From Acanthosoma haemorrhoidale (Eukaryota; Arthropoda; Insecta; Hemiptera; Acanthosomatidae), in NCBI GenBank assembly GCA_930367205.1, contig CAKNEZ010000002.1, positions 1,398,343 to 1,462,342 of the forward strand: a stretch of DNA of 64,000 nt. Direction: 5' to 3'. This document shows positions 61,608 to 64,000 of this stretch, one piece after another. The stretch's first letter is position 1, and the number at the start of each line of letters is the position of its first letter. Made by a program: the position numbers and the translations under genes. Under the pieces are notes generated by a model, which was not told the origin of the DNA, made no database searches, and was given only the letters and a program-made list of their open reading frames with translations.

Positions 61608-61657
61608 ATGAGCGACGGAGACTTGAATACCGATTGGGAAGGATTTCTCAAAGCAAG
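61608..61657 (+). CDS. Candidate first coding exon of a host gene
   Basis: An ATG at 61608 opens 16 codons plus 2 bases (MSDGDLNTDWEGFLKA) that end at AAG followed by GTAAAT, a good splice donor (GT at 61658-61659). It lies about 60 bases after a possible initiator in a GATA-rich, CCAAT-containing region. The peptide is balanced and hydrophilic, unlike the AT-driven frames around it. A possible acceptor TTTTCAG at 63633-63639 would restore frame (AG|G) and read CGA TCT GAG onward to a TGA at 63713-63715. The protein is not recognised. The call is inferential; chance is possible for so short a frame. Confidence 0.4.
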
Positions 61658-61659
61658 GT

Positions 61660-64000
61660 AAATTTGTACAACAACAACAATTTGTATTTAATACTATGCA
61701 CATATATGCATAACGAAACCCTTTTGTGGCAACTTCCGTACACACTAATCACAAATCTTGTGGAATGAATTAAAATTAGTTTATATGGGGATGAGAAAAA
61801 GATTTATTTTGATGAAATATGAAGTAATTTGTAATGTTAAAAAAATATATATCATCGTCCATTTGACCTCATAACAACTTGTGGTAGATCATAGTTCTAT
61901 GAAAAGACTATGACGAAATTATGTTGACGAAATGGACATTTCAGTTTGGACTATACCAGTAAAACTTATCACCTACATTAAGTTCTTCTGAGATGAAACG
62001 ATCTCTAGAAAATTAAGAAAAAAACAATTGGTGCCCCAGTTTCTCATATATTTATTAATTTTTAGGTTTTTTTTTTTAATTTTCTTAGATCAGAAAATCA
62101 TTTATCTGTGGTCTGTCTGTTCTGCCTATTGTGATTCTCTTGTTTGAACTATAAACCTGAAATTTTATACCAAGATTCCGTAAGATTAAGGCAAGAACAA
62201 TGTTACATAAGACACGAAAAATAATTCCATAAAACATAATTACGGTTTAATAATTAGTTAATAATAAAAACATAATAATAGTTTCCTAAGTAATATTTAT
62301 TTAAAAAATTATATATATATATATATTGTTTTTCTATCGTATTGAGTACGGTATCAAATAAAATATTTTATCAGCCTGATTAATGATACGTTGTTTTTTT
62401 AATTGTTGAAATTTATTTGGCGTTCGCAATTCTAAACCATTTGAACAAAATAAAGGTGATATTTTGCATGTTATTTTCATTTAATGTCCCATATTAAATG
62501 ACACATTGCCTCAACTAATTAGACGATTGGTAATTCATGAAAACATTTTACACTCATTTGGAGTAGGGATATTAAGTTAAATATTTTTGTATTGAAAGTA
62601 GTCTTATAAGTGTCATTAATCGGATAATATATGAGTAATGATTTTGCAGGGTGTTAAATTAAAGATCTTTCAGGGCTGATAAGGACAATTTTGTAATATT
62701 TTGGAGGACTGTAATCACACAATAAAACAACAACATAAAATCAGATTGGTAACAAATTATTTTCAAATATTTAAATAACAAAAACTTTGGTTTTTTATGT
62801 GAATAAATAGAATTCAATAGAATTTCGAAAATCGATCAGGAAAATATAATTAGTAACATCATCGAAGTGCTTGATATTACAAAATTGACTTCCTTTTATT
62901 TGCTATACCATATCAAAAATTGAAGTAGCCAGTTGTACGAAAATAAAACCTCAAACGATATTAGTTTTTAAAAATTTGTTATTTTTGCGTTAGAAAAGCA
63001 TGGATTTTTTTTTTTTTTTTCTTTCCAGTATTTTATTTGAATAAACAAATAATCAGCATATCTCAAGATTTTGGGAAATGTTCGCTTAAAATTTCAGCTT
63101 AATCAAAGATATCCTAAATCGTACAGATATATAAAACAAAATGGAAGGCTATAGTACTTGTTTGTAAGTAAAGCCTTTTTTGGTAATCACAATCTTAGAG
63201 AAGCAGTGGTTTCTGTCTAGACCCAACAGAACTGCAATGACCCACATCATTGACTCCATCGCGATGTTCCTTCGAGTCAAAGATGCAGCTACATCTTACT
63301 AACCAAGCTTCCTAGATTTCCCACATGGGGCTTTACTATTGAACAGCCGAACGTCGTAGAAATAAAGCTGTGATTTATAAGGCAACGCCTGTTTCTCTTT
63401 CTGGTTGTCTTGAGATAGCTTTAATTTTTCTATGAAATATTAGCTACTTATAATTACAACTATAAACATATTTTATATTTTTTACGATATTAAGTGATCA
63501 CCAACCACCCAGCAAATCTTTATGGGGGGGAGTAAGGATTCGAACCCAGAATATAATGTACTTCACCTATTAAAATTTAGTATTTACTATATTAATCTCT
63601 AATAATATAAATAAAATTATATTTTTATCAACTTTTCAGGCGATCTGAGGTAAAAAAAAAAATTAGAAGAATGAATGACTCCATTAATAATTTAATTGAA
63701 AAAATTTATTCTTGAATTATTTTGTTACTCATGCCTATTGTTTAGTAATTATTTTTCAATTAAATAGTAATTATTTTGAGCAGTTACAACAGTAGTTTTT
63801 GTTATAAAACTGTATTTAAGCCATTAATTGCAGAAAATATTTGTTTATTAATATAATTTGAAATGTGACGAAATGAAGTTAAAGGTAAGTTAATTTCAAA
63901 ACGAATCATTTTTCTTCTTGTATTAAAATGTTATATTGTTCCCTGTTCCTATTAAGTTTTGTTTTTTATATCTGTCTGAAAACTTAAAAATAAATAATTT
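61660..64000. other. AT-rich non-coding region, possible intron
   Basis: Very AT-rich with A/T homopolymers (63006-63020, 63652-63663) and a TA run near 62310-62325. No gene is supported. A sequence resembling a tRNA B box on the minus strand (GGTTCGAATCC, 63536-63546) has no matching A box nearby. Confidence 0.5.

Noticed and set aside
63536..63546. tRNA B-box-like GGTTCGAATCC on the minus strand
   Set aside because: No A box, cloverleaf or acceptor stem at suitable distance; may be an old SINE scrap or chance.

Overview
The window reads as a transposon-rich stretch of an AT-rich arthropod (most likely insect) nuclear genome. It holds Jockey-, I/LOA- and R1-type non-LTR retrotransposons, Ty1/copia and Ty3/gypsy LTR elements, two mariner elements and a Maverick/Polinton (adintovirus-like) relic. 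There is also a U1 snRNA gene and perhaps the first exon of a host gene at the right. No bacterial-type operon, CRISPR array, rRNA or tRNA gene was seen. The species cannot be named from this evidence.

Layout, left to right. (1) 1-7809: two tandem copies of a roughly 1.85-kb non-coding unit. The left copy carries a complete Jockey-type element (454-4822, minus strand, 9-bp target duplication) and the right copy preserves the empty site. (2) 7810-11569: an old, internally deleted Ty3/gypsy element; next to it (11570-12014) lie pieces of another gypsy family in the opposite orientation. (3) 12687-32754: a Maverick/Polinton-like block. The left arm, on the minus strand, has a broken protein-primed DNA polymerase B and small ORFs. 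The right arm, on the plus strand, has a PLA2-type minor capsid protein, an adenain-like protease, a penton-like protein and the major capsid protein. An accessory cluster follows, with two BIR (IAP-like) ORFs. This block was hit by an R1-like element (15057-15972), an apparently intact copia element (16934-21306, 5-bp target duplication, LTRs differing at one base) and a full-length I/LOA-type element (24899-30275, 12-bp target duplication) that splits the major capsid gene.

(4) 34058-34219: a complete U1 snRNA sequence. (5) 36068-50857: 3' fragments of a second Jockey family, two 5'-truncated sister copies of the I/LOA element, and a nested gypsy locus. The outer gypsy (42680-50857) has a 5-bp target duplication and LTRs that differ at one base, yet its interior is broken and holds both another gypsy remnant and an I/LOA copy. 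(6) 50858-61260: simple repeats, two dead mariners and more Jockey 3' ends in both orientations. (7) 61384-64000: a GATA-motif cluster leading into a short ORF with a splice donor, then AT-rich sequence with no firm gene.

Functionally the window is mostly a record of insertions. The only sequences likely to serve the host are the U1 gene and the right-hand candidate exon. The elements that look coding-competent are the Jockey (454-4822), the copia (16934-21306) and the I/LOA element (24899-30275). The most interesting cargo is the accessory cluster at 30665-32754, where two differently built BIR-domain ORFs face each other just downstream of the Maverick capsid genes.
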